64,000 nucleotides of DNA, taken from contig OZ234497.1 in the NCBI GenBank assembly GCA_965153455.1, positions 9,858,001 through 9,922,000 on the forward strand, given 5' to 3'. This DNA is from Sphagnum compactum (lineage: Eukaryota; Bryophyta; Sphagnopsida; Sphagnales). Every line of letters starts with the position of its first letter. Position 1 is the first letter of the stretch. Shown here piece after piece: positions 1 to 11,800 of this stretch. The notes beneath the pieces were generated by a model, which was given only the letters and a program-made list of their open reading frames with translations, was not told the DNA's origin and did no database searches. Made by a program: the position numbers and the translations under genes.

Positions 1-3000
1 AGATTTCACTCCCAGGGGCTTTGCTGCAGTTTCACCCTCAACACTTCCCAGAATCACTGATCCACTCCATCCACATGACAAACCCAGAGTGTCTGTGGGT
101 GAAGAAAAAGCAATAGGGCTCACACTTCGTACTACATTCAGGGATCCAGGAATTACTCCACTTGCAGGGGGATTTCCTAAGGTAGGTGCCACAGCTCCAG
201 AAGCTCCAGGTGATTCAGCTGAAGAATCTGAGATCACACTCTCTTCTATTGCATGCAGGTGGAATCTTGGAGAGGCTAAAGTTGAGATTTCTGTAGCCAC
301 TCCTCCAGCTCCCACTGGCACCTGTGTGAAGAAACCCCATTGGTGTCCAAAACCAGTAACTTCTCACTTTTCCAGACTTTAAATACAAAATCATTAGCTT
401 TTAATGTAGCAAGCTCTAGGTGTGACCTTGTAATGGAATATAACTGAAACTATTAATCTCAAAACACAAACTGTCAGCTGACAATCTATGGAGGGCTTGT
501 AGTTGAAAAGGAAGGAGCAGCCTGAATGTCAAATATTTTAGTTCAGCATATTCTGAAGAGTGCTGCTCCTGTGATGCCCCTTAGTCTTCAATCACGAGTT
601 GAGATTTCATCCTTGAGTGATTGGTTGTACGTAGAGACTCTAACTAAACCCCAAAGGCAAAATGAATAAAAAATCTCTTGGTCCCAGCTCAAAGATAAAT
701 CAGGATGTAATCACAATACCTTGTCTTTGATACCAACTGCAGGAAGCACAATAGAAATGGCTTCTGAATTCTCCATTGCTTCAATCTTATCAAGAGGCAG
801 GGACTGGTAAATCTCATCCACATCCAAAAACTCCTCAAAGTCCTCCTAGGGGACACCCAGTTAACACAGTTTTTCCCAACAGTGAATCCTGATGAAAATG
901 TAGCATAAACCAGGCTTCTGTGTGAAGACCAACAGCTACCTTTGACTCCAAAAATTCCTATGAGATTGCAGAAGAAACTCCATGAAGCCAATATCTTCAT
1001 CAGTGGCAAGAATTTCTCAACACTTCTGATTTAAGTCAACCTGAAAAAGACATAGTGAGTACCCAATAATAAGGTTATTGATATCTCAATCTGACAAGAT
1101 AGCAGCAACCAAACAACAAGAATACAAAAAGAGCAACCCTAACCCTAAAGAAAAGAGAAAACCAAACCAGGAAAAACTGGTGTAGATTAATGTCAAACAT
1201 TAACCAACATACTGAGTTTCTGTCCCCCAAGACCGGCAATAACAGGAAGTAATGATACACTTTGAAGGTAGCCATTATGTCAGCTCTAACAAAATCAAGA
1301 CAAACACAACAAGAATTAGTGCAGTCATAACCTTGTGAGTGTCATTCACAAATTATCAGACCATCACCTTCATCATGAATAGTATTGACTAGCTGCCATG
1401 ATTCCGCACTGACTTTGTCAACTCCTAACAGTGGGTGTAAATAAGGATATAATAATTTGCCCATAATTTCCAGCAAACAATTGTACAAAAATCTGTGTCC
1501 TCAGTTTCTGTCATGATTTTGGAAGCAATAGGAAAACTTGGACATGCTGTTGCCCCTTGACAAAATCCAACAACCAATATGTTCACATGTGCCTTGGAAG
1601 GCCTTAACTACAATTGACGCCATCAGATATCCAATTATACTACCACCAGAAACTTCTAGCAAATGGATTATACTACAAGCAGATACAATCTTAGCTTGCT
1701 GGGGTCAAAAAAATTCTTCAAGGTGGTCAAATAGGAAGACAAATGTCAATACCTGATTGCGCTCTATGTAATCCTCCACAAAGTCCTTCACTTCATTCAC
1801 CTGATCAGGGCTAAGTCCACCATTGTCCAAAAGGCGCAAAATGAGCTCCAACTTTATGAGGTGTAGCTTGTGCCTTGTTATTGAGTCCTCCAACTGTACC
1901 TATATCTCCACAAAGCCATGATGCAAGTCACACCCCAAGCACAAGTGGAGTATGGAACTGTTCTACCAACCTGACAAAAGCATCTACACAGAAAAGATTG
2001 TGAAATCAGAAGATTTAACTGTTGTTAAAATCAGTGAACACAGCAAGAATCTATACTCCATGGACTACGAGACATAATACTATGATTCCCATGTGTGGGT
2101 CAGGAATGATCACATATGCCCTCATGATCTATATCTTCCTAAGTACTGGGAACTTCTCCACACTTAAGACTTAGGTCAATCTCAAGAGAATTGAGACATG
2201 GACTGATAAATAAGGTAGATTGATGTTGAGAGACTCACTACAGTATCATTGTACACAATTTAGGTCACAAACTTAGGCAGTTCTACCAGTGCCCTTGTCA
2301 GCACGAAAAAGAGGAACACAATACCAAGTGTGGAGAGCGAGCCTTCCCCTTCTTCAGTTGAAAACCCTCCACCTCTGCTTCAAAGGAATCAATTTGAGAT
2401 TCCAGTTCGCTGACCTGTCCAGCACAATTCTTCTACCAGTTACAACCAACTACTAGTAGGCAGGTCCCTTTTATTACAAAGAATGGGAGAAACCGCTCAA
2501 TAATGTACTTGATACTGTGTACAAAGATGATTATACAGGACAGATACAGAAAGTGTTTGATGGAAAGAGGGTAAGAGGAGTTGGAGGGCATGCACAATCT
2601 ACCATATTGTTTAACCAATCCCGTGATTCACTTTTGGCTTTCTCCCTTGGATCCTGCCCAAAACGACAGTGATACAAGCTGTGATCTGACCTCTAGCAAA
2701 AGGAATATCATCATCCCCCTTTAATCAAGCACAATTAAGATGACAATGCAATCTAAAGGGTAGTTCACACAAGACATGAAATCAATCTCAAATTCTAGCC
2801 CTATGATACAATGAGCATAGTACATTGCAGAGTCTGGCAAAATGAGCATGCCAGTGCCTACCCCAACAGCCAACAGCCATTGATCATATCTGAGTTACCT
2901 TTGAGGGCAATGACAGAAGGACACACCGTTTTTTGTTGCTGACCAAGGCCTTCTTTGGAGAAGGCTTTAGTCTTGGTCTCCTTCTCACATACTTTGAAAC

Positions 3001-4571
3001 ACTCCATCTCTCGCTCTATGAGTTTTCGAGCATCAAGAAGTGCCTAGCAATTGAACACAGTAATTATTCAGACTGAGGAAAGTCACAATTCTAGGTAATA
3101 TTCAATGACACTCAATAAAAAAAACACAAATGGAGTTAGAATTTGATCATTTCCAAGAAGACTTCCTATTTAATAGAGCACAAAAGTTGGTCTTGCCAGA
3201 ACTAACAAATGACTGCAAACACCTGTTTATCCTTTATTTCACTCGATTGGATCCAGGTCTTGATTTGGTCACGGTAACGCTGTAGCTTCTTGATTTCTTT
3301 CTTGAGGTCTGACTCAAACTTTTCCTTCTGATTTGCATTCTCTGTATCATACACCTGCACTCTCCAAACAGTCACTGTAAGTCACAATGCAACCACATTT
3401 CCCATGCTTGTACACCTAGGAGACATAGGGACACAGAGCTAAAAACAATCTCAAGTCAAAAGGTGTCCAGGTTGTCAAAGATATAGGCAAACAAGTGGCT
3501 GACCTCTATACTTTGGCATTGTGAGGGAGAAAAGGATTGTATCCTGCAATTCATTCCAAAGGGTGGATACAAAAGATAAGCAGTGAGGTGATTGGATGCT
3601 TCAAGGCCACAAGGTCAAATCTACGAACTATAAAGAACACAATTTCCTGCAAGTGGGATTCTGCAGCAAATGGATATGCCCTCCCAGGAGACACTCCTAC
3701 CTCTACACAGATATGGAACAATTATTCCAAACCCTTTTCTGGGTCCTGTCCTCCACAAATCAAATGCCAGGATCTAATTATCAAGCAACTACTTGGCTAC
3801 CAAATGTGGTAAATGACAAAAAGAAAAACCCTGAAAAATCAGTCTTTTCAAAAGAAAGCATTAATTTTAACTCCACATTGTGAGAGCATAATTAGGGCAC
3901 AAAAAACAGAGTTCTGATGATCACTAGATCAACATGTTTTCAAACTATCGGCAATAACAAAGTGAGGATGTTCATGATAGGTGTTGACATAAGGGTCAAC
4001 CAAGCGAGCAGGTCAATTAGGGTTTCCCCTGTGTTTCAGTTTCTGGCATTCGGCAAAGTCTTTTCATATGGAGAGTTTGAGAGACTACGTCCATTGAGTC
4101 AATTCAATTAGTGTAACAGTGTCACACACCATGTGGGAGACGGCAATTGATCCACAATTCCAAACCAAAAAAAAAATCAACCAACCAACCAACCAACCAA
4201 ACCTACTTTGCTCTTTCAGGAGTCCCAAAAACCGAATTAGGTTACAAAGCACAGATCTCCAGAGTTATAGGACGTGGGAAGCATGTCACAGAAGAAGAAA
4301 AAAAAAGGTTATACAAGCCTGGGATGAAATCTATGCCAAAACCTGCACCATTTTCGATTTTCCTAAACTCTAGAACCACAAGAAGAAAACAAGGAAGATG
4401 GAGATGCGAAATTCAACCAAAAGAAAAAATTATATATTTATGCATGTATGAATGTATGTGTGTGTGTACGAGCTTTACCTTATTCCATATGCTGTCAAAA
4501 ACATCAACACCTTCTTGCACTTTCTTCAAAACCTTGTCGATCTCGCCTTGCAACTTCCTTGATGCCCCCAT
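1..4571 (-). CDS. NOT3: CCR4-NOT transcription complex subunit 3 (NOT3), 5' part, runs off left edge
   Basis: Scaffold subunit of the CCR4-NOT deadenylase complex, acting in mRNA decay and transcription control in nucleus and cytoplasm. Eight exons can be built with matching phases (all phase 0): 4571-4479, 3354-3223, 3043-2927, 2653-2603, 2414-2325, 1899-1753, 845-720 and 321 to beyond 1. Together they give about 359 residues. The start is fixed by the conserved opening [20 protein letters not shown]. Exon 2 carries the basic coiled coil ([26 protein letters not shown]). Exon 3 has [16 protein letters not shown], exon 6 ends in [13 protein letters not shown], and exon 7 has the acidic [13 protein letters not shown] block. 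Exon 8 enters the Ser/Pro-rich linker. The C-terminal NOT box lies outside the window. Introns are GT-AG. One oddity: between KDKQ and [10 protein letters not shown] a 7-residue segment that I recall from angiosperm NOT3 is absent. I saw no stop or frameshift, so the gene looks functional. Confidence 0.93.
4176..4200. repeat. AACC-type simple repeat in NOT3 intron 1
   Basis: About five tandem copies of a four-base CCAA/AACC unit inside the first NOT3 intron. A plain microsatellite, preceded by a short A run. Confidence 0.7.
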
Positions 4572-4830
4572 TATTTCAAAAATGTCTAGTGTAATTGGCT
4601 GGGTACAAGAAGAAGAAGAAGAGACCAGATAAATCCGGGCGTGCTCACACACTCTCGCATCAGATCCACTCGCATTCATTCATATTCAGAGCAGACTTGG
4701 TTGATGATGATTTCATTTTGCTTCCTTTCTTTTTTGGTGTTGTGGGTGAGAAATGAATAAATACCAAGTGAAAAATCGTCCTTTGTTCGCTTGGCTCTTG
4801 CTAGAAATTTTTCAGAATCATTTTCCTTCG
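4572..4830 (-). promoter_or_regulatory. Probable NOT3 5' leader and core promoter
   Basis: This is the sequence immediately upstream of the NOT3 start. On the minus strand it has a pyrimidine run of repeated TTC triplets ending in CCCAG at about 4598-4620, which could be a leader-intron acceptor. Beyond about 4830 the sequence becomes AT-rich like the rest of the intergenic DNA. The transcription start cannot be placed from sequence. Confidence 0.35.
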
Positions 4831-7285
4831 CTTTTATTTTATTTATTTGACACTACAAATTTGGAATTTGATATGAGTTTTTAGATATATAAAATAGCTT
4901 CAGACACAATAATATAATTGAATTGTTCACTTACATGTATGACCTAGGATACATCCCCATATACTGTACAAATTATAACACCTATTTATCAAAGGCCCAA
5001 AAAAATTCCAACAATTTTATTATTCTTTGAAGTATAGTAGCTTAATAAGGGATTTTGGCCCCTAGGTAGGCAAGGTGAACAAAGAAATGAACAATCTGCA
5101 TGAAAGCTTCTAAAGAGTTCCAGTTTAGAAGATTATAATGAACAATGTACATGAGAACTCCTAGAGTTTTAGGATCCAAGTTTAGAAGGCTAAAATGGGG
5201 AATTTATACATGAAGACTATAAGAAAATTCTATGAAACAAGTTTGGTGGGGATCTACAAGCTTTGAAGGAAACTTGTTGTCGTAGACAAATCACAAATTG
5301 ATAAGGTGATGTTGTAGTTGGTCGGGTTTTGAAATTGGTGACCTCCAACATTGGTCATTGTCAAATGTTTCTTCTCAGAGTTTCACATTAGTTCTTTCAC
5401 CAAATCTGAACCCTTGTTGAAGTTCCAACAAGCAAGTTCCTTTTTTTCAAATGCTGTAAGCATTTTAAATACAATAATGACAAAATTGAGGCTTGAATAG
5501 ACAATAGTCAATCTTAACCTTTTGTAGGAGTATTGTTTTTCCATCAAAGTTTCATCATATGTGACACGATTAATCTCCCCAAAGATTATACATTGCATGG
5601 CTCAATTTTTTATTTCCTCATTTTAATGAACATAACTATAAAATAAAGCCCATGTAAGTTAATCTAGAAACAAAAAAAGACTTATGAATTCAACTCAACA
5701 AATGCAAAAATTTTAAAAGATTCATTTAATGTAGTTTTTAGGATCATTGTGGCTAGATATTCTCATGTTGTATTTAATGGGGATTTCTGTTTTTTATCAT
5801 ATGCGATATTAGTATCAATTGAAAGTTGATCGAAAAATGCAATTACAAAACAATTCTAGGGGGTGTTTAATCACCTTTGTTAATTGAGAGTAATTATCAT
5901 CACAAAATTACTTATAGGGAAAAACAATTAAACATTGATTTTGGAGTTGTATTCCAATGAAATAGTGGAGAAGTATTCCGAATATAGTTACCCTAGAGGA
6001 CCTTTTAATAATTTATTAGCTACTAGTGGTAGGTTTGGACTTATCATCTCCTATTTACCAGAGATGGTCACAAGAACAATTAACTTTTGAGGATAAGGCG
6101 ACTAGCATTAATTTGTCACTAACTCAATATTTGTGAATGATATTAGATAACATGATTTTGGAAGATAAAATGAACAAATCTAAAAAAAATGAAGAGCACC
6201 CATGTGTACATGGGTAATTGAAAACCTAGTGAGGTTGACCCATTTTCATTATGTTTGTGAAAAAGAAGTTTGGAAGGTTCATTTTTTCTTATGGTTGTTT
6301 CTTGGAATTTTAAGAAAAAAGTTGTGCGAAAAAAATGTACTCATGTATGTACACAATGATTTCATCCTCAACTTTTTCATGTTTGAAGGTAAACAATTCA
6401 AATGAAATTACTTTGAACATTGTGAAATGGATTTGCAATAGTTCTACAACCCAAGGCATGGACCATTGCATGTTTGTTCTCCACATCAACTTCTCATTTC
6501 AGTATAATAGTTTGAATACACAAAGGCAACAATATGTCAACCCCAAGTAAAGAAATCACAAATCAACTTGCTTGACAAGTTTGATGGCACATGTTCAAAG
6601 TTTTGTTAATAAGGATTGTAAAACTAAACCTTGATTTGTCATGTGACAAAATGGTCTCAAATTATCTTCGAATCTAACATGTTTCTTGGTACTAATAATG
6701 TTGAGTGCAACAACTTCATGGCAATGGAGACCTATACACTTTTTGATTTTAGTGTATATGCATGTTTCATCAACAAGGAAATAATGTGACAAAATAAATT
6801 GGCCTTGGTGAAGAAGAATACATGAATAATAGTTGAAGTCATTGACATTTGAAATTTCTTTTCGGGACTTAGAACACATGAAACCAAGCATTTGAGGTCA
6901 CAATTGGGTAACACACTAGCAAAGTTGTTTTCACTGTTATTTTGTCTTCAAAAAACACTATCATGGCTCATGTTGCATAATCCACAAGTGGATGGGCATC
7001 TGAAAAGTCTTCACTTTGAAATACCAAAGCACAAGGCTTCGAAATGCAAAACCTTTGGCACAAGCATGTTTGACAAAACCATGATAGGGTACATTGTGTT
7101 TTTGAAGACAAACATGAAAATGGATGCATAGAAAACTTTAGACATATAAATGATCTCAAGGTGGTACATGAGGATCCAAGTGTTCCAAACCATTGTTCAT
7201 GGAAGCAAAGGTTTTCATCCACGTTGTAAAGAAAGGAGATGCATTTTTAATCTATTTTTTCCCACACCAAATGTTATATCACAAC
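4831..7285. other. AT-rich intergenic region, no gene recognised
   Basis: No ORF here shows a recognisable domain. Around 5090-5250 there are three loose copies of a unit of about 55 bp, built on AACAAT...CATGA...TTTAGAAG. The part just before 7285 may belong to the upstream portion of the gypsy element described next, but I could not recognise gag or protease motifs. Confidence 0.5.
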
Positions 7286-8560
7286 AACACGAAATCCCAT
7301 TTTATTACAAAGATTACAATGACATGTTTGAAAAGAGAAATGTTGACACCTTGTCAAATCATCAACCATATGATTACATGATTGATCTTGAAGAATGTTC
7401 ACAACTTGAATTTAAACCCATTTACAATTTGTCACAAGATAAATTTATGGCTTTTCAAAAATACATCGATAAAGATATCAAAAAAGGTTCCTTCAACATT
7501 CCAAATTTTCAACTAGAGCCTCAATCTTGTTTATCAAGAAAAAGGTGGATTTATGTGAATGTGTGTTAATTATTTATTGTGATTTGAATAGATTTACAAT
7601 GAAGAACCAATACCTTTTACCTTTGATTTCGGGGTTGTTGAATCAATTAAATCATGCCAAGATGTACACAAAGATTAATTTAGATGGAACTTATAATTTG
7701 GTGTGTTTCCAAAAAGACAATGAATGGAAAATAATGTTCAAAACATGTAATGGCCATTTTGAATATGTCATGACCCCCTTGGCCTTACAAATGCACCTAC
7801 AAATCTGCAATACATGATGAATGATGTCTTTTGCAAATACCTAGATGATTTCATGGTCTATTGCATCAATAAAATTCTCATTTTTTTCAAAAACATGGAG
7901 GACCACAAGTGACATGTACATCTTGTTTTGAAGAAGTCTAAGGAAGTCAAAATTTACACCAAATTGGAAAGATGTGAATTTCATTAAATTGAAATTAATT
8001 TTCTTTTGTCATATCATTTTTAAAGATGGCATTTGTATAGATCCCCCATACTATTCAAACCATTATGGATTAGGCTATTCCAACCTTTTTTTTAATGATG
8101 TTCAATGATTTCTTAAATTTGTCAATTTCTACTAACCATATTTCATTGCACATTATTTCACAATAATGACCCCTCTTACTTGTTTAACTTGAAATAATTA
8201 ACATTTTGCTTGCAGAGTTGAAATTGAAACCACCTTCCAATCTTTGAAGGCTTCCTTCACAACTACGCCACTTTTGATTCAATGTAGACCCTTCCAAACC
8301 ATAAACCTTTGAGACATATGTTTCTAACTCTACATTAAACATTGTGCTTCCATAATTTGAACAAGATGATATTTATATTGTCACCTTTCATTCTTATATA
8401 TTTTTTCATGTTGAGATTAGTTATAATGTTCATGACAAAGAACTTTTGGACATTGTTGATGTTTTTGAAAATTGGTGTCACTCACTCAAAGCAATTTTAT
8501 CTAAAATCATCAAACATAAATGTAAAATTCTAACACACTAGATTCAAGGATACATGTTTT
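7286..8560 (+). mobile_element. Degenerate Ty3/gypsy retrotransposon pol (RT and RNase H)
   Basis: Translated fragments in shifting frames keep the order of a Ty3/gypsy pol. There is a pre-RT block (YDYMIDLEE, PIYNLSQDK, YIDKDIKKG), then the first RT motifs (NRFTMKNQYLLPLISGLL, AKMYTKINLDGTYNL, EWKIMFKTCNGHFEYVMTPL). These are followed by MNDVFCKYLDDFMVY around the catalytic YLDD (about 7810-7860), the LERCEFH and KDGICIDP blocks, and an RNase H segment with YNVHDKELLDIVDVFENW at about 8410-8480. Stops and frame changes (for example near 7545, 7815, 7910 and 7985) show it is dead. The integrase is missing or unrecognisable downstream. Confidence 0.8.
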
Positions 8561-8574
8561 TTGATGTATTTCAT

Positions 8575-8815
8575 TGAATGAATAAAATGGTATAGGATAA
8601 AAGTATTTTTATTTTTAAAAAATATTTTTAGGTTTTACTAATAATTAATGTTAATAACCTAACACTAATAATGACATAAATAATCATATGTCTTGTAAAT
8701 TAATTCAAATTTAAATATTAACTAATAAAGTATTTTAAGTTCAAATTAATTAATTAGTAAAAACTTAGTAGTTAATTATTAAATTAAAACAATTAAAAAG
8801 AAATAAATTAGTTCA
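8575..8815. repeat. Diverged direct repeat, copy 1 (partner at 11590)
   Basis: An AT-rich block containing AATAACCTAACACTAATAAT followed by ATCATATGTCTTGTAAA. It aligns with the block at 11590-11800, which has TTAACCTAACCCTAACAATG then ACCATATGTTTTGTAAA in the same order and orientation. It directly follows the gypsy RNase H relic, so it may be the non-coding 3' part of that family. Confidence 0.5.
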
Positions 8816-10698
8816 CTTTATCTTCTCCTTAAATTGGATTACATCTTCATAAGCCATATTAAAATAATATTAGGAATTAAAAGAAAAATCTAAAATGTTC
8901 AACATTTCTATTTAAATTACAGATTTCAAAACTAATCAAAATTCATATATTAATAGGTGAAAAATAAAAGTGTAAAAAAATCTTATGTGCTACCAATTTG
9001 ATTTGTACAAAATCAATTCGTTAAAAAAAAATTAGAGTTGGTTTTTAATGGATGAACATTGGTGAAAAGAAATGTCATTATAGGTTGGTACATCTTCACA
9101 AAAAAAAAAACAACATTAATTCTATAAAATATGAGTTCATTACTAAAATTAATCAGTAGTACAAATTGGATATAAAAAATGTGGGTTCTGATTTGTGGGA
9201 CATATATAATTGGTTTCATGGCTATGACCCATTTCTTAACTATTGTAGCCTTATTTGTCAAATAATGTATTATGATTTTTTCAATCATTCAAAATATAGG
9301 CTATAATAAGTTAGCTAGGCTCACTACAATTAAAATGGATTATACTAAGGATTGAATCTTACACTGAATAATTATCTGAAATACATTTGAGAATAAATTT
9401 CTTTGTGATGGGTTAAATGGTTAAAGGCATGGTTTAATAATTAATAGTTTATACTACCGTAGTTACTGAAAAGTGGTTATGGATGTACCTTTTGAAAAAA
9501 ATAAATTATGAAAAAAATAAATGGGCAAAAATTGAAGATGGCACTAGTGTAAAAATTGGGCAATTGCCATCTAGTAATCAAATGTAGGTTCGTCATTTTA
9601 AAGTTCCATAATTAAACACTTGTTGGCATATGGCACATTTGATGGGTAATTGTTAATTAGTGGCTTGGTTTCGCCTCTTATTGTTGTAAAAACACCATGT
9701 GGCCAAATTAGAAAGATCAATGGCAATGAATCACTAGGTAGGTAGTCTAATTAAATGGTGATTATAAAATGTTGAAATGTCAAAAAAAACCTTGTTCAAA
9801 TTAGTTTTTAGTTTGATGAATCAATGTCATGGAATATGTCATTGACATGTGCAGGAACACACACTCATGGAAAATGCATGTTAAAACAATAACAAATATT
9901 AAATCGATAATCATTGATATGAAAAACAATCAAAATATCTAATAAAACAGGAAAACATGTTGATCATTAGATAAACAAGAAACATGTGGATCCATCCAAA
10001 ACAAAGGTCGTTAGAGTTACAACCTCCAACTAAAACAAAAAAAAACATATAATAAAAAATGAATCACCAACAACAAAATTCGAATGTAATTGAGGGCAGA
10101 AAATTGCATTAGCATTTCAAGAATGAAAATTTTAATGTAGGGAATCAATCCACAATTTGAACAACAAATTATTACCAAAAAATGGAACCAACAAATACAA
10201 AATTTGGTGTTTAACACTTCAATATTCAACAAAATCACAATCACCCAAAAAACAAACGTTGGGAGGCATCAAAAAAGGGTGGTAACAAAATGATTATTGT
10301 AAAAAGTTTGAAACACATTAATGATAGTGTTAAAAGGAAAATTGGTTTACAAACATTGTTTGGAATACAAGAATAGTTGGCAACAAATGAATCACTAAAA
10401 GAAATATTCATGAAATAATGTCATTCATGGAAGTCATGAAGAAATATGCATTCAATAGATTGATGTAGTAAGAAAAAAATGCATGTAATAGATGCAATAA
10501 TTTAATCAAAATTTTGAGGGCCAAATTTTTTTCGATATATTTTGGGTTCGAAGAAGACACATCTCTAGCATTGAAATTCCAATCTTATTATATTCTAGTT
10601 AATATACTACGCAAATTATCTTGTCATAGAAAAATATTCCAAGCAATGTGGTTATTGTAAACAACTTATTTGTTGGTGCAAAACATCAATAATAAGCT

Positions 10699-11342
10699 AT
10701 GGGGTCCATTCATTTGAATATTTATGCATGACTTGTAATGAACTTGTACCTAATTTTTAATTTAATTTCAGTTCACTTTTAATTAGTTTTTAGTTAAGTT
10801 TAAGTTCACTTCCAGTTCACTTCCAATTACCTTTTAGTTCACTTTTAATTAAGTCTTAGTTCACTTTCAGTTCATTCCAATTAATTATTAGTTCACTTTT
10901 AATTATTTTTAATTAACTATAAGTTCACTTTTAATTAAGTTTAAGTTCATTTTTAGTTCAATTTTAGTTCAATTTCACTTGAATTTTCACACATGGATGC
11001 ACATGGGTGAACATGGGCCACATGTAGATTGGAAATGTTTTGAGAAACTTATTTGAGCTAAATGTCTAATGGGTATAAATGGAGGTAGAATTCTTTATTA
11101 CCTTTAGTATGTTCAACGCCGATTCTGGGTACGTTTTTTTCTCAAAGTTTTGTTTTGTTTATCTTTTGCAATAAAATCTTGTTAGATTCTTATTTTGCAC
11201 GTGTCATGTTTTTGTTCTTGTTTTTCTTATTTCACGATCTAGATTTGGAACTAGGCCTACCTTTGTTCTTGTTTTGGTTAAGAAATGTTGTAATCTTGGT
11301 TGTTTTCATGTTTGTGACACTATTGAATTACAATGAATAGGA
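10699..11342 (+). repeat. LTR-like repeat, copy A
   Basis: It aligns along its length with 16719-17410. Shared landmarks are a start near TCCATTC.TTTGAAT, a stretch made of alternating AGTTCACTT, AGTTAAGT and TTTTAATTA words, GAGCTA followed by GGGTATAAAT (a TATA-like box at 11071), a GTTCAAC block about 45 bases later, and AATAAA near 11171. This order (long U3, TATA, then polyadenylation signal) is that expected of an LTR. No target-site duplication could be confirmed. Confidence 0.55.
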
Positions 11343-11589
11343 ATGGTTTTTGAAATTTACAAATCCTCTATAAAAAATTATAGATCAAATTATAGTGTTA
11401 AGAAAAAGAAAAAAACATTTCAAATACAACAAATAAAGTTATAAAAAATTAATATTTGAAAAGAAAAATTGAAAAAAAATAGAATGATCATAGAACTTTT
11501 GTTAGAGTCATTATAAAAAGATTCAAATAATGAACCCCATGGATGGTTACTAAATGTTAATGTGAAATTTTAACACTCTAAATCAAATA

Positions 11590-11800
11590 AATGAATGAAT
11601 AAAATAAAAATATTTATAATGTTTAATTTTTTTAGTACTTTATATTATTAACCTAACCCTAACAATGAGATAAACAACCATATGTTTTGTAAACAAATCC
11701 AAATACTAAGTAGTAAGTAATTCAAATTAAAAGTAAATAGTTGGTAATATAAATGATAGTTAATTATTATACTAAAAAGGTAAATAATAAAAATAATACT
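11590..11800. repeat. Diverged direct repeat, copy 2 (partner at 8575)
   Basis: See copy 1. It keeps the CCTAACCCTAAC core and ACCATATGTTTTGTAAA. The copy lies about 250 bp downstream of LTR-like copy A. Confidence 0.5.

Noticed and set aside
3044-3222. Microexon encoding the missing NOT3 heptad
   Set aside because: The intron was read on the gene strand; no 21-nt segment flanked by AG/GT encodes anything like it.
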